A stretch of DNA of 64,000 bases from assembly GCF_900116105.1 (NCBI RefSeq), contig NZ_FPAC01000001.1, positions 1,044,862 through 1,108,861 of the forward strand, written 5' to 3'. Below are positions 26,338 through 36,352 of this stretch, piece by piece. Both the position numbers and the translations under genes were made by a program. Under the pieces are notes generated by a model, which worked only from the letters and a program-made list of their open reading frames with translations, ran no database searches and was not told where the DNA came from. Numbering within the stretch: the stretch's first letter is position 1; the number at the start of each line of letters is the position of its first letter. The stretch comes from Paenibacillus sp. 453mf. Lineage in GTDB: Bacteria > Bacillota > Bacilli > Paenibacillales > Paenibacillaceae.

Positions 26338-28011
26338 ATGTGGAAAAGCAAAAAAAATCGAATGGGTAGTGCACTGACTTTGCTTCTGGCTTCAGTCATT
26401 GGGATTGCGGGCTGTTCAAGTGGAGGAAACGGGGGAACGACGAATACACCGGAAGCAGAACCGGCTCCTGAAACGACGAATGAGGAAACCGCCTCAACCA
26501 ATTTTGAACTTGGCGCAGAACCGCTGAACTTCTCCTTCTACGGTAACTATGACTGGTATACTATGCCTCAGTGGGGCGGTGACGAGGCCAGCAAATGGAT
26601 TAAGGAGAACAAACAAGTGGATATCACCGCCATCAACTCAGGCGGAAATGCGGCTCAGAAGCTGAACACGATGATTGCTTCTTCTGAACTTCCAGATGTC
26701 ATATGGACAGATCGTGGTGCAGATGTAGAACGTCTTCGGGCAGCTGGCGCACTCGTTCCTTTTGATGACTATCTCGATAAATACCCTAATCTGAAAGAAT
26801 GGGCAGGCGAAGAAACACTTAATATGCTTCGTTCAAGCGATGGTAAGCTATACCAATTCCCGAACTGGTATACATCCCAGCCTAACGGCAATGCAGGTTA
26901 CATCGTTAACAAGAAAATATACACCGAGCTGGGTGAGCCTAAGCTCGAGACCACAGACGATCTCTACAATTATCTGGCACAAGTAAAAGAAAAGTATCCG
27001 AATGTGATTCCTTTTGAGCCGGATCTTGCAGTAGATGGTCAAGGTCTGGATGTCTTGTACGGTGCATTCGGTGAGGATCACCCACCAGCGTATGTAAGCC
27101 AGAGAGCAGTTCCAAATGGAGATCAATTGACATCGATCTTCACGGATCCTGTATTCAGAGAAGCTACTCAATATGCGAGCAAGCTATTCCGCGAGAAACT
27201 GATGGCACAGGATGCCCTTACTCAAACAAAAGATCAAGTTAAGGAAAAAGTATATACAGGACGTGTTGCCGTTGCCGCAGGGGCAAGTCCAACCGAATAC
27301 GGTTCTGTAGGTGACACAGAGCTGAAGAAGAAGGATCCGAATGATGGCTACTTTATGATCTGGCCGGTGCACAAAGAAGGACTTGATAAGAACAAGATCT
27401 GGACAGGTACGTATAACAGTCTTGGCTGGAACGTTAGCGTAATTACCAAAAGCGCGGAGGATCCTGAGAAAATCTTTGCTTTCCTGGATTGGTACACAGG
27501 TCCTGAAGGCCAACGGGTCATTATGTGGGGACCAGAAGGCATCTACTGGGATGGAACTGACGAGGAAGGATCTCCATTGTTCACAGATGCATTCGTAACG
27601 GATGTCGAAGGTCGTTCAAAGATGATGGATGCTACGGTTAATCTTCAGTGGAACGGAAATACGGTCTTTGTAGATAATTCTAAAATGAAGTTTGAGCAAA
27701 CTCTTGCCCCAGAAGATCAAAACTGGGAAACTAGATATCAATCCGAGATTACCTGGAAGACGCAGTACAATGCAACTGAATTTATTAATCTAGCTCCACT
27801 TCCAGAATCTGAAGAAGGCATCATTCAGCAGCAAGTAAATGAAATATTCAATGAAGCAAGAGCCAAAGCCTTGTACGCACAGAATGATGAGGAAGTGTTA
27901 AGCATTCTGGATAAAGCTCAGGAAGATGCCGTGGCGGTTGGCTATGATAAGCTGCTGGCCTTCAAGACGCAAAAGTGGCAGGAAAATAAAGCACAAATCA
28001 GTGGTCAATAA
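26338..28011 (+). CDS. extracellular solute-binding lipoprotein
   Basis: 557 residues from the ATG 9 bases after AGGGAGGG; the upstream in-frame start lacks this site. The signal peptide ends in the lipobox SVIGIAGC, so Cys is lipidated and the protein is tethered outside the membrane. A Gly/Thr/Glu linker follows. The body matches LplA/YtcQ-type family 1 binding proteins (FSFYGNYDWYTMP, ELPDVIWTDRGADVERLRAAGA). The ligand is probably an oligosaccharide, but no glycosidase is nearby to name it. Confidence 0.92.
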   Translation: MWKSKKNRMGSALTLLLASVIGIAGCSSGGNGGTTNTPEAEPAPETTNEETASTNFELGAEPLNFSFYGNYDWYTMPQWGGDEASKWIKENKQVDITAINSGGNAAQKLNTMIASSELPDVIWTDRGADVERLRAAGALVPFDDYLDKYPNLKEWAGEETLNMLRSSDGKLYQFPNWYTSQPNGNAGYIVNKKIYTELGEPKLETTDDLYNYLAQVKEKYPNVIPFEPDLAVDGQGLDVLYGAFGEDHPPAYVSQRAVPNGDQLTSIFTDPVFREATQYASKLFREKLMAQDALTQTKDQVKEKVYTGRVAVAAGASPTEYGSVGDTELKKKDPNDGYFMIWPVHKEGLDKNKIWTGTYNSLGWNVSVITKSAEDPEKIFAFLDWYTGPEGQRVIMWGPEGIYWDGTDEEGSPLFTDAFVTDVEGRSKMMDATVNLQWNGNTVFVDNSKMKFEQTLAPEDQNWETRYQSEITWKTQYNATEFINLAPLPESEEGIIQQQVNEIFNEARAKALYAQNDEEVLSILDKAQEDAVAVGYDKLLAFKTQKWQENKAQISGQ

Positions 28012-28046
28012 TTTCTTCACGATAAGCCGGCTCATCCTAGTATAAT

Positions 28047-28101
28047 AATGATAAACGTACACCGTTCCTAAAGTGAGCGGTGTTCACGTTTATCATTTTT
28101 C
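28047..28101 (+). terminator. terminator of the ABC transporter unit
   Basis: Outer stem AATGATAAACGT (28047-28058) with ACGTTTATCATT (28086-28097), inner stem ACACCG with CGGTGT, then T residues. The regulator genes that follow are therefore a separate unit. Confidence 0.82.
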
Positions 28102-28129
28102 TCTATTTTCTTAGTCAGGGAGTGATCTT

Positions 28130-29293
28130 ATGTATCAAGTGCTTATAGCTGACGATGAAATTTTAGATCTTGAGGGGATGTTAAGGTTTATCCCATGGGA
28201 TAATCTAGGGATTCAGATTGTAGATGCCGTGAATAATGGCTTTGATGCGCTGGAAGTCATCAAAAATCAGGCAATAGACATTTTGGTAACAGACGTACAT
28301 ATGCCTGGCATGTCAGGAATTGAACTTGCACGAACGGCGTTAACGATGAACAAAGATTTGAAGCTTATTTTTGTTAGCGGTTACCAAGACTTTCGGTATG
28401 TGAAGGAAGCACTAACACTTCATGCATACAGTTATGTCCTGAAACCGATGGATGATACAGAGCTCATATCTGTGCTTGAGCAAATTACGAGTGAGCTGGA
28501 TGAACAGTATCTCCGGACTGAACTTGATCATAAGTTCAGCGAAGCTGCGATACAAACGATTGAATATCATATCATGGGCGGACGCGCTAATATAGCGGAG
28601 CAGCATCCTGCCATATCTCATATAAACTTGGACAGCGAGGAGCTGTTTTTTGATAAGCCCCTAGACCTGCTGGTTACATATCTGCTTGCTCAGGATAAAG
28701 ACATGGTTCAAGCGCAAATTACAATTCTTATGGAGCCGGTACACAGACTTAACTTGCTGTCACAGCTACATTTTATTGTGATATCCTTACTGATTAAAAT
28801 CGATCATTACGTCAGGACAAAGCTTAGTTATCCGGAGGGTTTTATTCCGCTGGGAGAACATGACGTGGAGACAATTAAGAGTAAGGGTTCACTAGCTGAA
28901 TTAGTAAACTGGTTGTCGAAGCATCTCATGGATCTGTTTGATATGAGCAACCATCCGAGACTTAAACAAAAAAAGCACACGAAGATCGTCGGGCAAATCA
29001 TCGAATATATCGAAGCACATCTTCATTTGAATGTTACCTTGCGCGAGGTTGCAGATGAGCTTTGCTTCTCGCCTAATTACCTTGGAGCCATATTTAAGGA
29101 AGAGACCGGAAAAAGCTATAACGAATACATTGTGAATTTAAGGATGGAAAAAGCATGTCATCTTCTAAAAGATCCCAAGATTAAGGTGTATGAAGTAGCA
29201 GACCGGGTTGGCTACAGGTATATGCCTTATTTCAGCAAGCAGTTCAAAGAAACATATGGAATGACCCCAATAGAGTATCGTAGAAAAGCATAA
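28130..29293 (+). CDS. AraC-type response regulator (YesN-like)
   Basis: 387 residues. The receiver domain has ADDE, the phospho-acceptor Asp in LVTDVHMPGMSG and Lys in VLKPMDD. A middle segment is variable. The C-terminal AraC domain has two helix-turn-helix units (VTLREVADELCFSPNYLGAIF and KVYEVADRVGYRYMPYFSKQF) and ends MTPIEYRR. It is paired with the kinase encoded 20 bases downstream. The pair most likely controls the adjacent sugar ABC genes in response to an external glycan. Confidence 0.92.
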   Translation: MYQVLIADDEILDLEGMLRFIPWDNLGIQIVDAVNNGFDALEVIKNQAIDILVTDVHMPGMSGIELARTALTMNKDLKLIFVSGYQDFRYVKEALTLHAYSYVLKPMDDTELISVLEQITSELDEQYLRTELDHKFSEAAIQTIEYHIMGGRANIAEQHPAISHINLDSEELFFDKPLDLLVTYLLAQDKDMVQAQITILMEPVHRLNLLSQLHFIVISLLIKIDHYVRTKLSYPEGFIPLGEHDVETIKSKGSLAELVNWLSKHLMDLFDMSNHPRLKQKKHTKIVGQIIEYIEAHLHLNVTLREVADELCFSPNYLGAIFKEETGKSYNEYIVNLRMEKACHLLKDPKIKVYEVADRVGYRYMPYFSKQFKETYGMTPIEYRRKA

Positions 29294-29312
29294 TATAGAG
29301 GGGCTTTAAAAT

Positions 29313-31070
29313 ATGTACAAATATAATACAAAATTTCTTCCGTTCGGTTGGAAGCTTCTCATCTCGTATTTAGTTCTTATTATCCTTCCTGTTGCGATCC
29401 TCGGCTTCACCGCAAATGCTATATTAGTAGAATCCATGCTGACTCAAACGAGAAATAATTTGCAGGGAACCTTGTCCCAAATGAGAGATAACGTAAGATA
29501 TAAGCTGGAGGATACGGAAAGAATTGCAGATATGCTCTATTATGATGAAACACTTGCGCTCAATTTAATGCGTTACGAAGAAGGGTGGATCAGTTATGAG
29601 ACAACCTCAACCATTCTTCTCCCCAAGTTCAGACAAGCGGTCGAATCAACCAATCAAAATTTATGGTTATCTGTTTATTTAAAAGATGATAAATTACCAG
29701 AAATATATTATGACTCAGGTGATATTGATCTGCTGCGGGTTAAACAGCAGTATTTTGATGTTTATCACATTAGCCGTATACAGAATGAAGATTGGTACAA
29801 GAACTTCCCGAAAGAACAATATGGCAAGACGCAGTCCTGGTCCCAGGTAGACGATGATAGTAAATTCGGAAGAATTTCACTGCTTCGGCGACTTGTGAAC
29901 ACCATGAATCCTCTGGATCTGAAGGAGATCGGTTTTGTGCGAGGCAGTGTCTATCTCTCCGATTTATTTGCAAGTCTCGACTATAACAAAATTGGATCTG
30001 GAAGTCTGCTTCAAGTCGTTGACCAAGGAGATATTATAATGTATTCCTCCGGGGAGTTACAGACCGAGAAGCACAGCAGACAACCGCTTGAGAGCAGGTC
30101 CAATCATTTGCTCATTTCGGAACAGCTGCCCGAGCTGGGATGGACGATTAATGCTTATGTTCCACAGGATCTGCTTGAGATCGGTGTTCAAAAGGTGAAT
30201 CAAATGACTCTGTTCATAAGCTTGTTATTCGTTATTCTTATCAGTGCCGTAGCAGGATATATTTCTCGCTTTTTCTCCAGAAGGTTTGCTAAAGTCATAT
30301 CCGTGCTCACGATGTTTCAGCAGGGCGATTTTCACAAAAGGATAGCATATAAAGGTAATGACGAGTTTGCGATCATTGCAGATGCCCTGAACCGAATGGG
30401 GGAGCAGACCGAGCGTTTAATCGAAGAAGTGTACGAGACCAACCTGAAGAAAAAGCAAGCTGAATTGGAATCGTTACAGGCTCAGATTAATCCTCATTTT
30501 CTATATAATACACTGTCGTCGATTAGCCGATTAGCTAAATTTGGTCGTGTCGAGCAGCAGCATCAAATGATTATGAATTTAGCCAAATTCTACAGACTGA
30601 CCTTAAATGATGGAAGGACAATCATATCCATTCATGATGAACTTGATCAGGTGAGAGCATACCTGGATATTCAAAAAGTGAAGTATGGAGATCGACTGGA
30701 TGTAGATTATTCTATCGATCCAGAAATATTAAAGTTGAATACAATTAAGCTGATATTTCAGCCGTTTATTGAAAATGCCCTAGAGCATGCATGGGTTGGA
30801 GATCGGATCTATATTCGAGTCATCGGTGAACTGAAGGACGAACATATCCTGTTTCAGATTATTGATGACGGCGTCGGTATGAAGGCGGCCTATGCTGCCG
30901 AGCTGCTGCAATCGCGGGATGAACGACAGAAGGGCTATGGAATTCTTAATGTGCATAGACGAATCCAATTGTCCTTCGGAGATGAGTATGGCGTATCCAT
31001 CTACAGCCGGCCCGGAATTGGAACGAACATATCTATAACTATTCCAATCCAAGCAAAGAACGATATTTGA
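29313..31070 (+). CDS. sensor histidine kinase (YesM-like)
   Basis: 585 residues. A membrane helix near residues 12-34, an extracellular sensing domain of about 240 residues, and a second helix near residues 296-317 are followed by HAMP. The His_kinase domain has QINPHFLYNTLSSISRLA (phospho-His) and the ATPase has PFIENALEHAW and GVGMK. It belongs to the LytS/YesM class that partners AraC-type regulators. Gene order kinase after regulator is the reverse of the second block at 46.8 kb. Confidence 0.92.
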   Translation: MYKYNTKFLPFGWKLLISYLVLIILPVAILGFTANAILVESMLTQTRNNLQGTLSQMRDNVRYKLEDTERIADMLYYDETLALNLMRYEEGWISYETTSTILLPKFRQAVESTNQNLWLSVYLKDDKLPEIYYDSGDIDLLRVKQQYFDVYHISRIQNEDWYKNFPKEQYGKTQSWSQVDDDSKFGRISLLRRLVNTMNPLDLKEIGFVRGSVYLSDLFASLDYNKIGSGSLLQVVDQGDIIMYSSGELQTEKHSRQPLESRSNHLLISEQLPELGWTINAYVPQDLLEIGVQKVNQMTLFISLLFVILISAVAGYISRFFSRRFAKVISVLTMFQQGDFHKRIAYKGNDEFAIIADALNRMGEQTERLIEEVYETNLKKKQAELESLQAQINPHFLYNTLSSISRLAKFGRVEQQHQMIMNLAKFYRLTLNDGRTIISIHDELDQVRAYLDIQKVKYGDRLDVDYSIDPEILKLNTIKLIFQPFIENALEHAWVGDRIYIRVIGELKDEHILFQIIDDGVGMKAAYAAELLQSRDERQKGYGILNVHRRIQLSFGDEYGVSIYSRPGIGTNISITIPIQAKNDI

Positions 31071-31152
31071 TCATATATGATAGATTTTGGTTGATCTTTC
31101 CACAGCTTTCCGAGTAACATAAATGTAAGAAAGCAAAAAGGAGAGACAAGGT

Positions 31153-31653
31153 ATGCAGGAGCATCGGCTGCTGGATAGTGAGCATTCTAAAGAATTGTTC
31201 TCTTATTACGGTTTGGCGGTATATTACTCACAAGCTTTAGAACAACAACTCGTCAATTTGCTGGTGCTTATGAAGCTCACGCAAGGAAAGGTCAGCCCCG
31301 AGGAAGAATTAACTTCGTTGTACTACAAGAAATTAGGGAATTCTCTCGGACAACTGGTTAATGAAATACAGCACAATTTCGCTTTTACTGAAGAGGAAAG
31401 CACCCTTCTTAATAATATTTGGAAGAAACGGAATTACATTGTGCATGATTATTTCAAGGAACGCATTCTGGAGACATTCAGTAGTGAAGGTCGGAGCCAG
31501 ATGATTGAAGAGCTGATTGAATTTAAGGATCAGGCTCAGAATTTAGAGCAGAAGCTGTTGTACTACACAAAGGAATTGTTAAATTCTCTCGAGCTGGAGG
31601 AAGAGGAGATCGGTCAAGATTCGAGTGATGAAGAATGGAGCGCGCAGGAGTAG
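31153..31653 (+). CDS. uncharacterised helical protein with HEPN-like R-x4-H motif
   Basis: 166 residues, not recognised as a named family. It is predicted all-helical and ends in an acidic tail. Residues 93-98 (RNYIVH) in the context KKRNYIVHDYFKER resemble the R-x4-6-H motif of HEPN domains, many of which are RNases or toxin partners. A conserved antitoxin is not seen. The next gene begins within its last codons (28-base overlap), suggesting translational coupling with the YdcF-like protein. The ATG has AAAGGAGAGAC upstream. HEPN membership is inference from one motif. Confidence 0.7.
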   Translation: MQEHRLLDSEHSKELFSYYGLAVYYSQALEQQLVNLLVLMKLTQGKVSPEEELTSLYYKKLGNSLGQLVNEIQHNFAFTEEESTLLNNIWKKRNYIVHDYFKERILETFSSEGRSQMIEELIEFKDQAQNLEQKLLYYTKELLNSLELEEEEIGQDSSDEEWSAQE

Positions 31654-32248
31654 TAAATGGAGAACCCTAGTTTATGCTTGTGTTCTATTGACGGGAATCA
31701 TATTTATATGGATGTGTATAACCATGTGGGAGATCGTTTCCTACAGTCATGAGGACCATCGGCGTCACGGTGATGCAGCGGTTGTCCTAGGTGCAGCTGT
31801 TTATGGGAATACGCCTTCACCTGTGCTTCAAGCCCGAATAGATCATGCCATTCACTTATATCAAAACGGCGATGCGGATACGATCATATTTACAGGTGGT
31901 CGGAGCGAGAGTAATGCGCCTGCAGAATCTGAGGTTTCCAGTACGTATGCTATTCAAAATGGAGTGTTTCCAGAGGATATATACATAGAGGACGTCTCAC
32001 GCATTACAGAATCCAATCTGATTCAAGCAAAGAAGCTTGGTGATACTCAGCTCATAAGTACCTATACGCTGGTGAGTGATCCGCTTCATATGAAGCGGGC
32101 GATGGCTATTGCTCAACAGCTGGGGATGGATGTAGTATCCTCTCCGACCCAGAGCTCAGGATATCAGAGCTTTCGTACGAAGGTGCCTTTCTTAATGAGA
32201 GAAACGTTCTTGCTTATGGGGTATCGTGTCGTTCAGTGGATAAAATAA
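31625..32248 (+). CDS. YdcF/SanA-type DUF218 membrane-anchored protein
   Basis: 207 residues with a single N-terminal membrane helix (about residues 13-35) and a DUF218 domain: AAVVLGAAVYGNTPSPVLQARID, FTGGRSESNAPAESEVSSTYA and DVSRITESNLIQAKKL. DUF218 proteins such as SanA and ElyC affect envelope integrity; a biochemical activity is not settled. It overlaps the preceding gene by 28 bases. GTG at 31625 or ATG at 31628 are both possible starts. Confidence 0.85.
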   Translation: MMKNGARRSSKWRTLVYACVLLTGIIFIWMCITMWEIVSYSHEDHRRHGDAAVVLGAAVYGNTPSPVLQARIDHAIHLYQNGDADTIIFTGGRSESNAPAESEVSSTYAIQNGVFPEDIYIEDVSRITESNLIQAKKLGDTQLISTYTLVSDPLHMKRAMAIAQQLGMDVVSSPTQSSGYQSFRTKVPFLMRETFLLMGYRVVQWIK

Positions 32249-32279
32249 CTCTCTTGCGTGTCTTCGCAAGAGAGTTATT
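32244..32279. terminator. bidirectional terminator, ydcF-like and exporter genes
   Basis: AATAACTCTCTTGCG (32244-32258) pairs perfectly with CGCAAGAGAGTTATT (32265-32279), loop TGTCTT. It lies between convergent genes. Confidence 0.8.
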
Positions 32280-32324
32280 TTGTGTTACTAACCTATTAGT
32301 GATGGAGTGAGACTACCGGCTTTG

Positions 32325-34391
32325 TTAAACATTACCCAATACGCCCGCTATACTGTGTGTATCTGCAGCTGGGGTTTCAGATGCTCCCGAGCCATGCTGC
32401 AGCTGATACATTTGATAATACCGGCCGCGCTTCTCCATGAGCTCGTCATGGGTACCACTTTCCACAATTTCTCCTTTATGCAGAACCAGAATCTGATCTG
32501 CACTGCGGATCGTGGATAGACGGTGCGCGATGATGAAGGTCGTTCGGCCCTTTTTCAATACTTCAAGTGCATTTTGAATAATGGCTTCGGTTTCGGTATC
32601 AATATTCGCTGTCGCTTCATCGAGGATAAGGATCGCAGGATCATAGGCAAGCGCCCTTGCAAAAGAGATCAACTGACGCTGCCCCGCGGATAGTGTACTT
32701 CCTTTCTCGACCACCGGCTCATCAAAACCTTGAGGCAAGTGTGCGAGCAGCTGCTCTGCGCCTACATCTCGGAGGGCTTTGACGACCGTTTCTCTTGCTA
32801 TTTTTTTATCCCCAAGACTGACATTGGAAGCAATCGTTCCTGTGAAGAGATAAGGGTCCTGAAGTACAATTCCCATATGCTCTCGGAGCCATTGTTTTGG
32901 AAGCTCTTGTACGTTCTTGCCGTCAATGGTAATCGTGCCTTTCTGCGGATCGTAGAACCGGAATAGCAGGTTAATGATCGAGCTCTTACCAGAGCCCGTG
33001 TGACCAACGAGGGCTACCGTTTGGCCCTGCTTTGCTTCGAAGGTAATATTTTTAAGCACATAGTCTCTCTTGTAAGCAAAGGATACGTCTTTGAATTGTA
33101 CATTTCCAAGATATCTGGGCATAGATCCATCGGTTACATTCTCGCCCTTTTCATCCATGAGCTCAAACACTCGGCCTGCGGATACCATGGAGGAATCGAG
33201 GTTTGCCAATTGGTTGACCATACCTGTTATCGGCTGAAATAGACGTCCCAGAACATCGACAAATGCATACAGCACACCTAGTGAAACAATGCTTGTGCCG
33301 TCAATGGAGCCTGCGCCGAAATAGAGCAGGATGATGGCAAAGGCCAGATTCCGTAGCACATTAACCAGGTTATGGGATGTAAATGCGTTTAGATTCAGCA
33401 TTTTGTTCTGATGCTTCATATAATCTTCGTTTAATGCTTCAAATTCCTCATATGTTTTCTTCTGTCGACGGAACACACGGATAATGGACATGCCCTGAAT
33501 GGATTCGTTAATCATCGCATTGATTTCACTCAATCTGGAGCGAATCACCGTATTGTATTTCGTCGCCAATTTCCGGTAGAGCACAATCCAGGTAATAAGG
33601 AGTGGAACAACAAATAACGAGATAAGTCCAAGCCTTACATCCAGGATAAATAGTGCAATGTATACTCCAATCATGTTGATGATACCTGAGAAGAAGTTGG
33701 AGAGAACAGCAACAAATAATTCTTTGACAGCCTCGGTATCGTTTGTAATTCGAGAAACGACTTTACCTGCCGGCAGGTTATCAAAGAAATGAACCGGAAG
33801 CCTTTGCATATGAGCGTAAACATCCCTGCGCAGTCCTTGAATGACCTTGTTTGCTGAGGATTGCAGCCAGTATGTCTTCCCAAACTCCATTACGATGGCT
33901 ATGATCAGGAATATGAAGTAGAGTCCAATTAGCTTGTAAATTCCCGGCAGCTCCGGTTTGTAAAAAGCGAACAGCTCACTCGCGCTAAGCGGGGTAGCTT
34001 GGTATGTTGCTGTCTGCTCGCCTCTTGTGATGGTCAGCTCACCGCTCGAGTATGATCGATCCCCTCCTTCAATGGTAACTGGTTCGTCGACAAGGTAGAA
34101 GGTGCGTCCGCTTTGGAGCACGCGAATTTCGTCCCCACGGGTTTCACCCTCTTCAAATCGATCGCCACGTTTAAAATACTGATCATTATATAAGACCGAC
34201 TCATCTCCGGGTGCAGCTTCATAATAGGGCTTTTCAATGGCGAGTACATGATTGTCGATTATGTTTTTGGCGATGAACGGGCCGGCCAGATCAGCTGCTA
34301 CACCAATAGCGAGCATGATTAGAGCCGCAATAAATGTTCCTTTTGACTTTAGCGCATATTCATATAGTCGTTTAGCGGTGCTTTTTTTCAT
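32325..34391 (-). CDS. ABC exporter subunit with catalytic NBD (BmrD/YheH-like)
   Basis: 688 residues: a six-helix exporter domain fused to an ATPase. About 75 residues (DESVLYNDQYFKRGDRFEEG and on) are inserted between the first two membrane helices, as in YheH/BmrD. Walker A is GHTGSGKSS and the signature LSAGQRQL. Walker B is ILILDEATANID with the catalytic Glu. It starts behind AAGGAGGTG and lies 18 bases after its partner. Together they should form a heterodimeric multidrug exporter in the cytoplasmic membrane. Expression is predicted to depend on the attenuator upstream of the partner gene. Confidence 0.93.
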   Translation of the reverse strand: MKKSTAKRLYEYALKSKGTFIAALIMLAIGVAADLAGPFIAKNIIDNHVLAIEKPYYEAAPGDESVLYNDQYFKRGDRFEEGETRGDEIRVLQSGRTFYLVDEPVTIEGGDRSYSSGELTITRGEQTATYQATPLSASELFAFYKPELPGIYKLIGLYFIFLIIAIVMEFGKTYWLQSSANKVIQGLRRDVYAHMQRLPVHFFDNLPAGKVVSRITNDTEAVKELFVAVLSNFFSGIINMIGVYIALFILDVRLGLISLFVVPLLITWIVLYRKLATKYNTVIRSRLSEINAMINESIQGMSIIRVFRRQKKTYEEFEALNEDYMKHQNKMLNLNAFTSHNLVNVLRNLAFAIILLYFGAGSIDGTSIVSLGVLYAFVDVLGRLFQPITGMVNQLANLDSSMVSAGRVFELMDEKGENVTDGSMPRYLGNVQFKDVSFAYKRDYVLKNITFEAKQGQTVALVGHTGSGKSSIINLLFRFYDPQKGTITIDGKNVQELPKQWLREHMGIVLQDPYLFTGTIASNVSLGDKKIARETVVKALRDVGAEQLLAHLPQGFDEPVVEKGSTLSAGQRQLISFARALAYDPAILILDEATANIDTETEAIIQNALEVLKKGRTTFIIAHRLSTIRSADQILVLHKGEIVESGTHDELMEKRGRYYQMYQLQHGSGASETPAADTHSIAGVLGNV

Positions 34392-34408
34392 AGGATCGGT
34401 GCACCTCC

Positions 34409-36154
34409 TTAACCTTCTAGATTGGATTCAACTTGCTGTCGTTCATATTGTTCGCGGTACCAGCCATTGTGCTGAATTAACTCATCATGCGTACCTTGTT
34501 CAGTAATGATGCCTTGGTCTAGCACGACGATATAGTCCGCATGTTCTACCGCGGATAGGCGGTGGGTTGAGATCAGTGTCGTTTTGCTATCACGTTTATT
34601 GCGGATGTTCTCAATAATCCGTGCTTCTGTTCTGGCATCGACCGCAGACAGGGCATCATCCAGTATTAAAATATCCGGATCAGATATAAAAGCTCTGGCC
34701 AATGACACACGCTGCTTCTGACCGCCGGACAGGGCGATGCCTTTTTCACCGACCAGTGTATCAAGCCCATCCGATAATGTGCCAAGATCTCCATCAAATG
34801 CGGCTGTTCGAATGGCTTCCATAATAACATCATCTGCAGCGTCCGGTTTACCGAATTGTATATTCTCCCTTACGGTTTTGGAGAACAGAATTTGTTCTTG
34901 AGGAACATAGCCGATCCAGCTGTGCAGCTGGTCTTTGGTGATGTCATCGATCGATGCCCCGCCAATGAGCAGTTCCCCTGATCCAGAAGGATATTCATGC
35001 AGAATCTGTTTAAGCAGGGTCGATTTGCCGCTCCCTGTGCGTCCGACGACACCGAGGGTCTGCCCTTGCTTGATTCGAATGTTGATATTGTTCAGGTTGT
35101 CTACCGTTGAAGTAGGATAGCGGAAAGTTAACTGCTTCATTTCAATCATATCGGGCTTATTCACGTGAATTGGCTGTGCTGCATCCTCAACGTCAGGCTT
35201 AACATACAGCGTCTCGTTTACCCGATCCAGAGAGGCGTTACCGCGCTGCATAATATTGATGAGTTCGCCAATGGCAAACATCGGCCAGATCATCATCCCT
35301 AAGTACATATTGAATGAAACAAGATCTCCTAGTGTAATCTCATTTTGAAATACAAGATAAGTACCATAACCCAGACCGATAATATAGCTAAGACCTACAA
35401 ACAAGCGAATGGTAGGCTCAAAGAAAGCGTCGAGCTTGGCAACCGCTAGATTCTTGCGGTATACGTCATCTGTAATTTCGTTAAAGCGTTCTTCATCATG
35501 ACGCTCCTGTACGTAGGCACGAATGACACGAACTCCAGCTACGGATTCAAGCACCTGGTCATTCATATCTCCAAATGCATCCTGCGCCAGCGTATATCGT
35601 TCATGTACCTTCTTACCGTATATCATCATGGCAATGGCTATAAAAGGAAGAGGCAGAACTGCGGCTAATGTCAGCTTCCAGCTCACAAGGAATCCCATCG
35701 CTAACAGTACAGTGGCCAGATACGCAGTCGAGTCTGTTAAGGTCAGCATCCCGAAACCTGCGGTCATGGCTACAGAACGAAGATCATTCGTTGCCTTCGC
35801 CATCAAGTCGCCGGTACGGTTCCGCTCGAAAAATGGCGGCGTCATCCGGAGCAGATGCCCCATATATTTGGAACGCAGGAGCTTCTCTACAAGATTGGCT
35901 CCGCCAAACAACTTATGCATCCAAACATATGTAATGAGGTAGATGATCAACAGCATGCCGAGAATAAAGAAAATATAAGTGAGGAGAGAAGACCAAGTAA
36001 TGGAGCCGGTAACGATGTCGTCCACTGCGATGCCGAGTATTCTTGGAGGAACGAGTTCCAAGACACCAACGAGAATGAGCAGAAGCATACCGACTGCATA
36101 TCGCCTTCGTTCTTGCTTGAAATACCAGCCTAAATTTTTTAATACAGCAAACAA
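34409..36154 (-). CDS. ABC exporter subunit with degenerate NBD (BmrC/YheI-like)
   Basis: 581 residues, six membrane helices plus ATPase. Walker A is GRTGSGKST and the signature LSGGQKQR. Walker B is ILILDDALSAVD, with Asp in place of the catalytic Glu. Such a non-canonical site in one subunit is the hallmark of heterodimeric exporters including BmrCD. The partner downstream has a normal Glu. Its size and order (YheI then YheH) match Bacillus. A promoter, a leader peptide and a terminator lie upstream in place of bmrB. Confidence 0.93.
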   Translation of the reverse strand: MFAVLKNLGWYFKQERRRYAVGMLLLILVGVLELVPPRILGIAVDDIVTGSITWSSLLTYIFFILGMLLIIYLITYVWMHKLFGGANLVEKLLRSKYMGHLLRMTPPFFERNRTGDLMAKATNDLRSVAMTAGFGMLTLTDSTAYLATVLLAMGFLVSWKLTLAAVLPLPFIAIAMMIYGKKVHERYTLAQDAFGDMNDQVLESVAGVRVIRAYVQERHDEERFNEITDDVYRKNLAVAKLDAFFEPTIRLFVGLSYIIGLGYGTYLVFQNEITLGDLVSFNMYLGMMIWPMFAIGELINIMQRGNASLDRVNETLYVKPDVEDAAQPIHVNKPDMIEMKQLTFRYPTSTVDNLNNINIRIKQGQTLGVVGRTGSGKSTLLKQILHEYPSGSGELLIGGASIDDITKDQLHSWIGYVPQEQILFSKTVRENIQFGKPDAADDVIMEAIRTAAFDGDLGTLSDGLDTLVGEKGIALSGGQKQRVSLARAFISDPDILILDDALSAVDARTEARIIENIRNKRDSKTTLISTHRLSAVEHADYIVVLDQGIITEQGTHDELIQHNGWYREQYERQQVESNLEG

Positions 36155-36228
36155 GTAAATCCCTTCCTTTCTTATTTAAAATACGACACGATTCTTCTTC
36201 TAGCAGTGAAACAACCTATTGAAGCAAC

Positions 36229-36261
36229 AAAAAAAGCACACCGCTTTCGCAAACGGTATGC
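36229..36261 (-). terminator. attenuator terminator upstream of the drug exporter
   Basis: On the minus strand GCATACCG pairs with CGGTGTGC (one G-U pair), loop TTTGCGAAAG, followed by seven T. It lies between the leader peptide and the exporter start codon, with about 75 bases to go, so it must be read through for exporter expression. Confidence 0.82.
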
Positions 36262-36352
36262 CTTATTATTGATCAGGTTCATACGCAGCAATGGTCACGT
36301 GCGTGAGCAGAACTGCGGGTGAATTCATGTAGAAGTGTATTCGTAAAATAAA

